DNA from: Methylobacterium brachythecii
GTDB lineage: Bacteria; Pseudomonadota; Alphaproteobacteria; Rhizobiales; Beijerinckiaceae
Direction of reading: 5' to 3'
DNA length: 64,000 nt
Assembly: GCF_014196345.1 (NCBI RefSeq)
Contig: NZ_JACIDN010000009.1
Coordinates: 1 to 64,000 of the forward strand
The notes beneath the pieces were generated by a model. That model was not told the DNA's origin. It did not search any database and saw nothing but the letters and a program-made list of their open reading frames with translations. A program made the translations under genes and the position numbers. This document shows positions 51,128 through 59,938 of this stretch, piece after piece; positions within the stretch are counted from its first letter, which is position 1; the number at the start of each line of letters is the position of its first letter.

Positions 51128-52387
51128 CTAGATTCGTTTGAGGATGATGCTCGCATTGACCCCACCGAACCCGAAGCCGTTGGACAGGGCGTAGTCCACA
51201 TGCGCGCGTCGCGCCTCCGGCCCGATGAGATCCAGGCCAACCGCAGCTTCGTCGGGTTCGGTGAGATTCAGCGTAGGTGGCAGAACGCCCTCTCGTAGCG
51301 TCTGCACCGTGATGATCGCCTCCAGACCACCAGCGGCACCGAGAAGATGGCCGGTCGCAGACTTCGTGGACGAAATTGCCGGGCAGGCCTCGCCGAATAC
51401 AGATCTCATTGCGGCCAGTTCGCCGGCGTCACCAACCGGCGTGGCCGTTGCGTGGGCGTTCACGTAGCCGATGTCGGCGGGCTCGAGACCAGCCATTGCG
51501 AGGGCCGTAGTGATTGCGCGGCGGGCGCCGCTGCCATCCGGTGGCCCAGCGGTAAGGTGGTAGGCGTCTGCGCTGGTGCCGTACCCGACCAGCTCGGCCA
51601 ACGGGACGGCGCCACGTGCCTTCGCGTGCAACAGCGTCTCCAGCACGAGGATGCCGGCACCCTCTCCCATGACGAAGCCGTCGCGGCTTCGGTCGAAGGG
51701 GCGGGAGGCAGCTTCCGGGGTGTCGTTGTAGGCCGTCGACAGACTGCGCGCCGCGGCGAAGCCGCCGAGCGCGACGCGGTTCACGCAGGCCTCCGCGCCA
51801 CCGCAGACGACGACGTCCGCTTCGCCGCTTCGGATGAGGCGCATGGCGTCCCCGATGGCCTGCACGCTCGCCGCGCAGGCGGTGACGGGGGCTCCGAGGG
51901 GGCCCTTGAAGCCGTATCGGATGGAAACGTGCCCGGCGGCCAGATTGACCAGAAAGGCCGGCACAGTGAACGGCGACAGGCGCGGCGCTCCGCGCGAGCG
52001 CACGGTCTCGACCGCGTCCGTGATGGTCTGGAATCCTCCGACGCCGGAAGCGATGACGGTCGCGGTTCGTGTTCTCTCGTGCTCGCTGGAAGGCTGCCAC
52101 CCCGATTGGCGGAGTGCCTGATCCGCCGCCGAAAGCGTGAACTGGATGAAGCGGTCCATTTTCCGGCGATCCTTGACCGGGATGAGCGCATCCGGATCGA
52201 AGCCGTCCGGGTGCTCTTCCTTCGACGGCACCAAGCCGGCCACCTTTGCGTCGATGTCGGGAACGATGTCGTCCGGGAGACGCCGAAGGCCGGATTCGGA
52301 CGCGATCAGGCGGCGCCACATCCCTTCGACGCTGCAACCGAGGGGAGAGGCGACCCCCATGCCGGTGACGACGATCGGCTCGCGCAT
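51128..52387 (-). CDS. fabF: Beta-ketoacyl-ACP synthase II-like condensing enzyme
   Basis: This 419-residue condensing enzyme of fatty-acid or polyketide synthesis elongates acyl-ACP with malonyl-ACP. The nucleophile C171 lies in VTACAASVQ. The two catalytic His residues are in NAHATATPVGD and SATGHLLGAAGG, and the conserved C-terminal loop is NGFGFGGVNAS. It begins with IVVTGMGVASPLG. No acp or fabG is beside it, so it is likely a second FabF for special lipids rather than the housekeeping copy. It follows the TetR gene and RND pump genes on the same strand, after 145 bases. Confidence 0.88.
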   Translation of the reverse strand: MREPIVVTGMGVASPLGCSVEGMWRRLIASESGLRRLPDDIVPDIDAKVAGLVPSKEEHPDGFDPDALIPVKDRRKMDRFIQFTLSAADQALRQSGWQPSSEHERTRTATVIASGVGGFQTITDAVETVRSRGAPRLSPFTVPAFLVNLAAGHVSIRYGFKGPLGAPVTACAASVQAIGDAMRLIRSGEADVVVCGGAEACVNRVALGGFAAARSLSTAYNDTPEAASRPFDRSRDGFVMGEGAGILVLETLLHAKARGAVPLAELVGYGTSADAYHLTAGPPDGSGARRAITTALAMAGLEPADIGYVNAHATATPVGDAGELAAMRSVFGEACPAISSTKSATGHLLGAAGGLEAIITVQTLREGVLPPTLNLTEPDEAAVGLDLIGPEARRAHVDYALSNGFGFGGVNASIILKRI

Positions 52388-52532
52388 GGTGATCCTCTTG
52401 GTGCGGCGTTGCGGGACGGAACGGGCGTTGCGGGGAACGCTTTGATCCTCGGGCGGCGACCTAAATCCGTCCGGTCGGGCTGTCGGTGGTCGCTCACGAT
52501 CGGCTGCCGGCTCGGCGCTCTTCGCGAACGGC

Positions 52533-53075
52533 TCACGAGGTGACGGAAGCCTTTGCCGCCTCGATCAGGTCGCTGGCCAACGTCTCGTCGTCGACTGCCC
52601 TTGCCAGGACGATCGCTCCGACGAGGGTCGACAGTGTCGACAGGGAACGCCTTCTGCGGCGCTCTTTGGATGACCGAGGCGTCAGCTCGGCGAGGATAGC
52701 GGCGAGACGTTCGACGCCTCGGGTGAACCGCGATCGGACCACACTTCCAAGAGGCTCCCGCGCGACGTCGTTCGCGAGGGCCGCGAGAGGACACCCTTTT
52801 CCGGGCGCTTTGACGTGGGCGAGAGACAGGTAGTTCGCGATGATCGTGTCGACGCTGCCCCTGTATTCCTCCGCGAGCGCGGAATCGAACGCCTCCGCCG
52901 CAAGGGCATCCTTGTTCGCGAACTGGCCGTAGAAGCCGCCGTGGGTCAGACCGGCGGCGGACATGATGTCCGCGACACCGATTCCGTGGAGACCACGCTC
53001 GCGGAACAAAGCCGCCGCGACTTCGACCACGCGCTGACGGTTGAGCCTGGCCTGCTCCTGCGAGACTTTCGGCAT
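52533..53075 (-). CDS. TetR/AcrR-family transcriptional repressor
   Basis: This 180-residue repressor has an N-terminal TetR helix-turn-helix (VVEVAAALFRERGLHGIGV, ADIMSAAGLTHGGFYGQFAN, KDALAAEAF). A C-terminal ligand-binding domain has a Cys in GKGCPLAALA, a conserved position in the TetR_C subgroup that includes redox- or electrophile-responsive members. It is encoded 41 bases behind the RND permease on the same strand, so it probably autoregulates the adaptor-permease-tetR operon. The inducer is unknown. Confidence 0.9.
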   Translation of the reverse strand: MPKVSQEQARLNRQRVVEVAAALFRERGLHGIGVADIMSAAGLTHGGFYGQFANKDALAAEAFDSALAEEYRGSVDTIIANYLSLAHVKAPGKGCPLAALANDVAREPLGSVVRSRFTRGVERLAAILAELTPRSSKERRRRRSLSTLSTLVGAIVLARAVDDETLASDLIEAAKASVTS

Positions 53076-53116
53076 TCCTCGATCCTCCAGACCCGGTGAC
53101 GGCTACGTCGTCCGGG

Positions 53117-56100
53117 TCACGACCCGGCCTGCATCGTGATTCCATCCGGAACGGGATCGACGCTACCCCCGCGCGGCTCCCGCGCCACCCTGAACCAGAG
53201 CGCGTAGAGCGCCGGCAGGAACAGCAGCGTCAGGAGCGTTCCTACGCCGACGCCACCGATCAGGACGTAGGCCAGTGCGCCCCAGAAGACCGAGTGGGTC
53301 AGGGGAATGAAGGCGAGCATGGCCGCCGCCGCCGTCAGGATGACGGGCCGGGCCCGACGGACGGTGGATTCGACGATGGCTTCATAGTCCGACAGCCCGC
53401 TCGCGCGGTCGTGGTGGATCTGATCGACGAGGATCAAGGTGTTGCGCATCAAGATACCCGACAGCGCGATCAACCCCAGGATCGCGTTGAAGCCGAAGGG
53501 CTGGTGGAAGATCAAAAGCGTCGGGACGGCGCCGACGAGACCAAGCGGTGCCGTCGCGAAGACCATGAACATCGTCGAGAACGAGCGCACCTGAAGCATG
53601 ATGACGGTGAGCGTCACGATGAGCATCACGGGAAATACCGCGACCAGAGCGGTCATGGCCTTGGCGCTCTCTTCGACGGCGCCGGCGGTATCGATCCGGT
53701 AGCCCGGCGGCAGCCGCGCCTTGATCGGATCGAGCAGCGGCAGGATCTGAGCGTGGATGTCCGGGGGCTGCTTGCCATCCAGCACGTCGCCCTGCACCCG
53801 GATGTAGGTCTCGCGGTTGTAGCGCTTGAGCACCGCGTCCTCGTTTCGGGTCTCCAGCCGCGCGACTTGGGATACCGGCACCTGCCTGCCGTCCCGGGTG
53901 GCCAGCGTCAGGTCACCGATCTCTCCGAGCGAACGCCGCTCGGGACCGGGGCTGCGGAGCAGGACGTCGACGGAGCGCAGATTCTCGCGGACTTGGGTCG
54001 CGGGCGTGCCGTTGAGATAGCTCTGCAGCTGCTGGCCGGTCTCCTTCGGGGTCAGGCCGATGAGACGCAGGCGTTCCTGGTCGAGGCCGAGATGCAGGCT
54101 CGGGGTCTTGTCGCCCCAGTCGAGATGGACCAGCCGCATGTTCGGATTGGCCGCCATGACCTCCCGCACTTCGGCGGCGATGCCGCGGATGACGTCGAGG
54201 TCGGGGCCGACCACCCGGAAGGCGACGGGGAAGCGGATCGGCGGCCCAAAGACGATCTGGAGCACGCGCACGCGGGCTTCGGGGAAAAGCCCATCGTCGA
54301 CGAGCTTGCGGACCTTGATCCGAAGGGCGTCGCGGGTCGCGGAGTCAGCGCTCTGCACGACGATCTGCGCGAAAGCAGGATCGGGCAGTTCGGGATCGAA
54401 GGACAGCACGAAGCGCGGCATCCCCTGACCGATATAGCTCGTGATCTCGCGTGCTTCCGGCAACGCGCGAACGGCAGCCTCGACCTTCTTCACGGTGGCC
54501 TCGGTCGTCCCGAAGGCCGAGCCCGTCGGCAGCGTTACCTCGACGATGAGCTCGGCGCGCTCGGAATTCGGGAAGAACTGCTTTTCGACCTTGCCCATGC
54601 CGACGACCGCCGCCGCGAACAGGGCCACGGTGATCCCAGCCGCCATCCACTTGTGGTCGACCGACAAGCGCACGACCCGTCGCAAGCGCTGATAGTTCCG
54701 GGTGGCGTAGATCGCCGCGTGGCCTCCGGCCACCGCTTTGATGTCGGGCAGAAGCTTCACGCCGAGATAGGGCGTGAAGGTCACGGCCACGATCCAGGAG
54801 ACGATGAGGCAAAAAGCGACGACCCAGAAGATGTTGCCGGCATATTCGCCGGCGGTGGAGGCCGCGAAGCCGACCGGCAGGAAGCCTGCGATGGTGACGA
54901 GGGTCCCCGTCAGCATGGGCGCCGCGGTCGCACTCCAGGCATAGGTCGCGGCTTCGATCCGATCCGCACCTTCCTCCATGCGCACCACCATCATCTCGAT
55001 GGCGATGATGGCGTCGTCGACGAGGAGGCCGAGCGAGATGATCAGGGCGCCCAGCGTGATGCGATCGAAGTCGCGCCCGGTGAGCATCATCACCACGAAC
55101 ACCGCCGAGAGCGTCAGAGGCACCGCGAGCGCCACGACGATGCCGACCCGGAACCCGAGGGCGACGAGGCTCACGAAGATCACCACCGAGAGCGCAGTGA
55201 GGAACTTCACCATGAACTCGTGAATGGCGTCGTCGATGATCTTCGCCTGGTCGGTGATCTTGGAGAAGGAGACGCCCGCCGGCAGGTCGTGGTGGATCGC
55301 CACTTCCTCGGCGTTCAGGGCCTCACCGAGGCTCAGGCCGTTGAAGCCGGGCTTCATGACGAGACCGAGCATCAGCGCCGGCTCGCCGTCGTTGCGGATC
55401 TCGAAGACCTTGGGGTCTTCGTAGCCGCGCTTCACCTCGGCGATGTCCCCGAGCTTGAGGCTACGGTCGCCGGCGATGACGGGAAGGTTCCTGATCGTGT
55501 CGAGTCCGTCGATGGCACCGTCGAGTCGCAGATAGACCCTGGGCCCCGCGGCCTCGACGAAACCGGCCGGAGTCACGTCATTCTGGTTCGCGAGTGCGGC
55601 GAGCAATTGCTGGCCGGTGATGCCGAGGGTCGCGAGGCGCTGGTAGGAGATCTCGACGTAGATCTTCTGGGCCTGCTCGCCGAGGATGTTGATCTTCTCG
55701 ACGCCGGCCACGCGCAGCAGGCGCTGACGCAGGTCTTCGGCCCGAAGCACCAGCTGCCGGTGCGGGCCTTGGGCCTGAAGGGCGTATAGGGCGAAGTAGA
55801 CGTCGGAGAACTCGTCGTTGAACAGGGGGCCCATCACGCCGCGCGGCAGGGTGGAAGCCTGATCGGACAGCTTCTTGCGGGCTTGATAGAACTCGGCCTG
55901 CAGCTTGGCCGGCGGCATGCTGTCCTTGAAGTAGACTTTCATCAGCATCAGGCCTGGCCGGACCGTCGTCTCGACGCGGTCGTAATAGACGAGCTCCTGC
56001 AGGCGCTTCTCCAAGGGGTCCGCGACCTGCCGCTGCATCTCCGAGGTGGTCGCACCGGGCCATGCAGCGGAGACGGACATCGTCTTGACGGTGAAGACGG

Positions 56101-56221
56101 GATCCTCGGCACGGCCGAGCTTCTCGAACGCGAAGAAGCCCGCTGCCGTCACCGCGATCAGAAGGAACAGCGTCACGGCCCGTTCGCGGACCGCCAACGC
56201 CGACAGGTTGAAGCCGATCAT
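53117..56221 (-). CDS. RND-family efflux permease
   Basis: This 1034-residue inner-membrane pump starts with FNLSALAVRERAVTLFLLIAV and has the porter domain (WPGATTSEMQRQVADPLEKR). The proton-relay helix is IISLGLLVDDAIIAIEMMV, and the second half has GILMRNTLILVDQI and RPVILTAAAAMLAFIPL. It is intact and of normal length. The VRERAVTLFLLI N-terminus resembles a distinct RND branch with one-lipoprotein adaptors, different from the pump at 9066. Its ATG overlaps the end of the adaptor gene by four bases. No TolC-type gene is adjacent. It is likely repressed by the TetR gene downstream. Confidence 0.94.
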   Translation of the reverse strand: MIGFNLSALAVRERAVTLFLLIAVTAAGFFAFEKLGRAEDPVFTVKTMSVSAAWPGATTSEMQRQVADPLEKRLQELVYYDRVETTVRPGLMLMKVYFKDSMPPAKLQAEFYQARKKLSDQASTLPRGVMGPLFNDEFSDVYFALYALQAQGPHRQLVLRAEDLRQRLLRVAGVEKINILGEQAQKIYVEISYQRLATLGITGQQLLAALANQNDVTPAGFVEAAGPRVYLRLDGAIDGLDTIRNLPVIAGDRSLKLGDIAEVKRGYEDPKVFEIRNDGEPALMLGLVMKPGFNGLSLGEALNAEEVAIHHDLPAGVSFSKITDQAKIIDDAIHEFMVKFLTALSVVIFVSLVALGFRVGIVVALAVPLTLSAVFVVMMLTGRDFDRITLGALIISLGLLVDDAIIAIEMMVVRMEEGADRIEAATYAWSATAAPMLTGTLVTIAGFLPVGFAASTAGEYAGNIFWVVAFCLIVSWIVAVTFTPYLGVKLLPDIKAVAGGHAAIYATRNYQRLRRVVRLSVDHKWMAAGITVALFAAAVVGMGKVEKQFFPNSERAELIVEVTLPTGSAFGTTEATVKKVEAAVRALPEAREITSYIGQGMPRFVLSFDPELPDPAFAQIVVQSADSATRDALRIKVRKLVDDGLFPEARVRVLQIVFGPPIRFPVAFRVVGPDLDVIRGIAAEVREVMAANPNMRLVHLDWGDKTPSLHLGLDQERLRLIGLTPKETGQQLQSYLNGTPATQVRENLRSVDVLLRSPGPERRSLGEIGDLTLATRDGRQVPVSQVARLETRNEDAVLKRYNRETYIRVQGDVLDGKQPPDIHAQILPLLDPIKARLPPGYRIDTAGAVEESAKAMTALVAVFPVMLIVTLTVIMLQVRSFSTMFMVFATAPLGLVGAVPTLLIFHQPFGFNAILGLIALSGILMRNTLILVDQIHHDRASGLSDYEAIVESTVRRARPVILTAAAAMLAFIPLTHSVFWGALAYVLIGGVGVGTLLTLLFLPALYALWFRVAREPRGGSVDPVPDGITMQAGS

Positions 56222-57303
56222 CGGACGACGCCCGTCATGCTGGCCGGCGCCATCCGCACCTTCTCGCCCTCCTTCAGAAGGTGGGCACCGAGCGCCACGA
56301 TGAGATCACCGGGATGGAGGCCTGAGACGATTTCCGCATTCTCCTCGGCCATCCGTGCGACGGCGACCGATTGCCCCGCCACGGTCCCGGTCTGGGCGTC
56401 GTAGCGCCAGACCGCGGAACCGCTTCCGCGATCGAACAGAGCGGTGAGCGGCACCTCGACCGCTGCCGTCCGCTTGGTGTCGGCCGACTTGAGCTGGAGC
56501 GTGACGGTGGCGCCGAGCGGGGCTGTCTCGCCGCCTCCCGCCAGGATGTAGCGTGCCCGATAGGTCCGCGTGGCGGGATCGGCCGTGGCGGACAGCTCGC
56601 GCAAATGTGCGGGATAGGTCCCTTCGCTCTCCGCATAGAGCGTCGCCGAGGCAGCTCCCTGCGCCAGGTGCTTGCTGCCCTCGGGCAGGAACACCTCTGC
56701 CTCCCGGGCCCCGTCGCGGGCGAGCTTCACCACCGTCTGCCCGGCCGCAACCACCTGCCCGGGCTCCGACGGCACCTCCATCACCACACCGTCTGCATCG
56801 GCCTGGAGTTCGGAATAGCCGGCCTGGTTGGAGACCTGGCTGGCCTGCGCCTCGGCGTTGGCGAACTGGGCGATGGCTGCATCGGCCGCCCCCTTGTTCT
56901 GGTCGTAGGTCTGCTTCGAGGTCCAACCGTCGCCGACGAGCTTGCGGCTGCGCTCCTCGTCGGCCTTTGCCTTGATCATCTGGGCGCGTGCCGCTTCGAC
57001 GGACGCCCGCGCAGCCGCGAGCGCGAGGGTGAAGTCGGTCCGGTCCAGGCGCATCAACGGCTGTCCGCGCGACACGCGATCTCCCGGATCGACGAGGCGC
57101 TCGAAGATCTTGCCTGAGACCCGGAACCCGAGATTGCTCTCGGTGCGGGCACGGATGACGCCGGTGTACCGGGAAACGCCGCCGGTGCTCGAAGCGACCT
57201 TGATGGTCTGGACCAGCGGCGGCTCGGCCTTCACCGCAGTCTCGGCCGGCGAGCACGCCGCGAGGGCAAACCCCATGAGCACCAGCGCCGATCTCGCACC
57301 CAT
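56218..57303 (-). CDS. RND efflux periplasmic adaptor lipoprotein
   Basis: This 361-residue adaptor has an N-terminal lipoprotein signal (LVLMGFALAACSPAE), with a lipobox LAAC giving the lipidated Cys at residue 17. The lipoyl half-motifs are ARTESNLGFRVSGKIFERLVDPGDRVSRGQPLMRLD and a second half around QADADGVVMEVPSEPGQVV, separated by a coiled region (residues about 75-150). A beta-barrel with an ATLYAESEGTYPAHL strand follows. It is the first gene of the adaptor-permease-tetR operon, coupled to the permease by a four-base overlap. Confidence 0.92.
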   Translation of the reverse strand: MGARSALVLMGFALAACSPAETAVKAEPPLVQTIKVASSTGGVSRYTGVIRARTESNLGFRVSGKIFERLVDPGDRVSRGQPLMRLDRTDFTLALAAARASVEAARAQMIKAKADEERSRKLVGDGWTSKQTYDQNKGAADAAIAQFANAEAQASQVSNQAGYSELQADADGVVMEVPSEPGQVVAAGQTVVKLARDGAREAEVFLPEGSKHLAQGAASATLYAESEGTYPAHLRELSATADPATRTYRARYILAGGGETAPLGATVTLQLKSADTKRTAAVEVPLTALFDRGSGSAVWRYDAQTGTVAGQSVAVARMAEENAEIVSGLHPGDLIVALGAHLLKEGEKVRMAPASMTGVVR

Positions 57304-57611
57304 CTTACGTCCTCGCCTGCGGCATCAATCGACCGTAAACATTACGATCATCATTTATTATGGCACTCGTTCATCGTCAATGCCGGTGCTCCTCACATGT
57401 CCGAACCCCTCGATTGCGAAGTCGCCGGCCGGCACGCGATCGGATCGGTCGACTGCCGCCATCCGCAGACGGCTTGCTGTTCGCCCAACACTTCCGCCGG
57501 ACTCGAAAGAACCATTCCATCGTCGCGACAGATATCAGGCGGCTTCAGCAGTCCTGTTGTAGCGACCGTTGCGTCCAACGAACTTCGAAATGCCTCGATG
57601 GCGCGACCCGG
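57304..57611. promoter_or_regulatory. Promoter region of the RND operon and 3' flank of the MFS gene
   Basis: This 308-base gap contains a short AT-rich stretch at about 57335-57365, immediately upstream of the adaptor gene. It is the natural position for the operon promoter and TetR operator, but no clear palindrome could be verified. The rest, up to the stop of the transporter gene at 57612, contains no supported gene. Confidence 0.45.
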
Positions 57612-59030
57612 TCACGCCCTCCTTTCTAGCGCCAAGCCACCTGCACCCGCGGCGATGCACGCGAGGGCCGCGACGACGACGGCCGTATGAAAGGCCCCGA
57701 CGAGCTCCTCTCCGCGCGCCGCGAGGATGCTGCCGATCAAACCCGTAGCGAGGAGGCCACCCGCCCGCGCCACGGCGCTGTTGAACCCCGCCGCCGATCC
57801 GCTGTGCCGGTCGTCGACGGAGGCGAGCACTGCGGTGGTCAACGGAGCGACCGCGCATGCCATTCCTATGGCAGTGAGGGCGAGGCCCGGAAAAACGGTG
57901 CTCCAGTAGCCGGATCCTGCTCCCGTCCGGAGAAGGAGAAGGAAGCCTGCGGCGACTATCAGTGGGCCGCCGATAAGAAGCGTACGTGATCCCATCCTTC
58001 CAGCGAGGCCGCCGAGGATTGGAGATCCGACGGCGATGATGGCGGGTAGGGGCAGCAAGGCCGCGCCGGCGGCCGTACTCGAATAGCCGGCGCCCTCGAT
58101 CAGGACATACGGCACCAGGATCAGCATGACCCCGAGCGCGCCGTAGAGGAGGAACGTCAGCAGGGTCAGGCCGGCGAATGACCACGTGCCGAACAGGGCA
58201 GGGGGCATCATCGCCCGGTTGCCCAGCCTCCGCTCCCAGGCGACGAAGCCGACGAGCAGCAATGCTCCCGCGAAAAGCAGTCCGGACGGCCCGAGAGCGG
58301 AATGGCCTTTCTCGGATCCGGAGATCAGCCCCCACGTCGCCGCCCCCAGCCCCGACGTCGCCAGCATGGCCCCGACGATGTCGAGCGGTTCACCGTCGCT
58401 TTCCCCATCTCTGCGAACGTAGAGCCACGCGAGGACGACGGCGCCCAAGGCGAGCGGCAGGTTGATCAAGAAGATCGCCCGCCAGCCGATCCAGTCGATG
58501 AGCCATCCCCCGAAAAGGGGACCGAGCGCCGCGGTCGCTGCTCCGGCCGCCGACCAGATGCCCACCGCACGACCGCGCTTTTCGCCGCTGAAAGTGTCGT
58601 TCAGGATGGCGAGACTGTTCGGCAGGAGAAGTGCCGCGCCGCAACCCTGGACGATCCGGGCCACGACGAGGGTGCCGAGATTCGAAGCGAGCCCGCAGGC
58701 AATGGATGCGATGCCGAACAACGAGACGCCGAGGATCAGGGTCCGACGACGGCCGATCCGATCACCGACGGCCCCGCCGAGAAGGAGGAGGGCCGTGAGC
58801 GGCAGCAGATAGCCGTTGATGACCCACTGCAGCCCGGCTGCACCACTCCCGAGATCGCGGTCCAGTGCGACCAGGCCGACGTTTACGACCGAGCCGTCAA
58901 CGAACGAAAGGCTCGACGCGAGAATGCAGGTCGCCAGCGTCAGCGAGGGATGGTGAAGGACGCTCTCGTCCGCCCCATCCCCGCGCACATCGCCAATCTG
59001 TCGATCCACGCCGGGGTGGGGTCCGCTCAT
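57612..59030 (-). CDS. MFS drug-efflux transporter (DHA2-type, 14 helices)
   Basis: This 472-residue proton antiporter begins with a polar N-terminus, then TM1 (LTLATCILASSLSFVDGSVVNVGL). The DHA2 motif follows (LQWVINGYLLPLTALLLLGGAVGDRIGRRR, with motif A GGAVGDRIGRRR). Motif C-like GAATAALGPLFGGWL and a run of further helices to the C-terminus (about 14 in all) complete it. The family exports dyes, antiseptics and antibiotics. The ATG at 59030 is used because the longer frame would overlap the DUF1993 gene. It lies 25 bases from that gene in the same orientation, so the two may be co-transcribed. Confidence 0.9.
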   Translation of the reverse strand: MSGPHPGVDRQIGDVRGDGADESVLHHPSLTLATCILASSLSFVDGSVVNVGLVALDRDLGSGAAGLQWVINGYLLPLTALLLLGGAVGDRIGRRRTLILGVSLFGIASIACGLASNLGTLVVARIVQGCGAALLLPNSLAILNDTFSGEKRGRAVGIWSAAGAATAALGPLFGGWLIDWIGWRAIFLINLPLALGAVVLAWLYVRRDGESDGEPLDIVGAMLATSGLGAATWGLISGSEKGHSALGPSGLLFAGALLLVGFVAWERRLGNRAMMPPALFGTWSFAGLTLLTFLLYGALGVMLILVPYVLIEGAGYSSTAAGAALLPLPAIIAVGSPILGGLAGRMGSRTLLIGGPLIVAAGFLLLLRTGAGSGYWSTVFPGLALTAIGMACAVAPLTTAVLASVDDRHSGSAAGFNSAVARAGGLLATGLIGSILAARGEELVGAFHTAVVVAALACIAAGAGGLALERRA

Positions 59031-59055
59031 CGGTTTCGAGACCGCACCGAGCGCT

Positions 59056-59571
59056 TCAGCTCTGTCGCGGCATCCCGAGATAGTCGAGCTTGCCGATCGG
59101 AACGCCGACATGGCGAAGAATGTCGTAGGCGGTCGTGACGTGGAAGAAGAAGTTCGGCAGGGCGAAGTGGAGCAGGTAGGCATCACCCGGGAGCGTGGTC
59201 TTGGAGGCGCCGCCTCCGAAGGTGATCTGCCGCGTCTCGCTGCCCTCGAAGGCGTCGAGGCCCACGCTCTCCAGATACGCGATCGTCTTCGCGCATCTCG
59301 CCTGGAGTTCGTCGAGCGTCGTTTCCTCGTCGGCGAAGGAGGGGCCGTCGACGCCGGTCAGGCGGGCGGCGGCGAACTTCGCCGTATCGCTCGCCCGCTG
59401 GATCTGTCCGGACAAGGGATACATGTCCGGCGCGAGGCGGCCCGCCACGATGGTCGCGCGGTCGAGGCCGTTCGCATCCGCATGAGCGGCTCCCTTGCCG
59501 AGCAACGTCGAGAGGACGCCGAGCCCGCGCGTCAACACTGGGATGGAGGCCTGATACATCGACAATGGCAT
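59056..59571 (-). CDS. DUF1993 family protein
   Basis: This 171-residue soluble protein is of the DUF1993 family, which has a DinB-like four-helix-bundle fold and no established function. Visible landmarks are LSMYQASIPVLTRGLGVLST at the start, LAPDMYPLSGQIQRASDTAK, and the end segment LPGDAYLLHFALPNFFFHVTT with Tyr-Asp (AYDILRHVGVPIGKLDYLG). His residues in LLHF and FFHV could bind metal, as in the DinB fold. The ATG at 59571 is chosen; the open frame runs further upstream without protein-like sequence. It is upstream of the MFS gene. Confidence 0.88.
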   Translation of the reverse strand: MPLSMYQASIPVLTRGLGVLSTLLGKGAAHADANGLDRATIVAGRLAPDMYPLSGQIQRASDTAKFAAARLTGVDGPSFADEETTLDELQARCAKTIAYLESVGLDAFEGSETRQITFGGGASKTTLPGDAYLLHFALPNFFFHVTTAYDILRHVGVPIGKLDYLGMPRQS

Positions 59572-59938
59572 TGAGATGATCTCCGGTGCCGTGAGCGTTC
59601 GATCGCGACGACTGATGCCTCTACTCCCGCAATCCGCGCTCGGCGAGGGCGCCGATGGCTCAAACGGCCACGCCGAGCCGTTTACCGATCTCCTCGATCG
59701 ACGCCAGTCTAAAGTCCCAGGCGTCCAACCCAGCGCCAAGCTCGCCGCAAGCTTGGCCGTACTTGTTTCGTTCTGAACAGTATTGGAGGACGCCGATCCG
59801 GCGTCCTCCTTCATCTCCAAAGCTCAGCTTAAGGTCTGTTGCGAGCAGTTCTGCTTGCGAAAAGAAACCTCAGTGAAGTTTTAGCAACTTCTCCTCCGAG
59901 CGATGCTCAACTAGTGAGCCCCCTCACGGGTGGCGCGC
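59572..59938. other. Intergenic region between the DUF1993 gene and nrdJ
   Basis: These 367 bases hold no supported gene. Short frames on both strands around 59576-59876 are not protein-like, and the block may be decayed sequence. A hairpin at 59842-59859 is listed separately. Confidence 0.4.
59842..59859. terminator. Hairpin downstream of nrdJ
   Basis: GCGAGCAG (59842-59849), TT, CTGCTTGC (59852-59859) pair over eight positions with one G-T wobble. It is 80 bases past the nrdJ stop on its transcript. A weaker GTGAG/CTCAC hairpin lies closer, at 59914-59927. There is no T-run, so termination is only a possibility. Confidence 0.35.

Noticed and set aside
53096..55789. 897-codon plus-strand frame opposite the second RND permease
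   Set aside because: Composition (Asp, Arg, Gly, His rich) is that of an antisense frame. The minus strand has all RND motifs.
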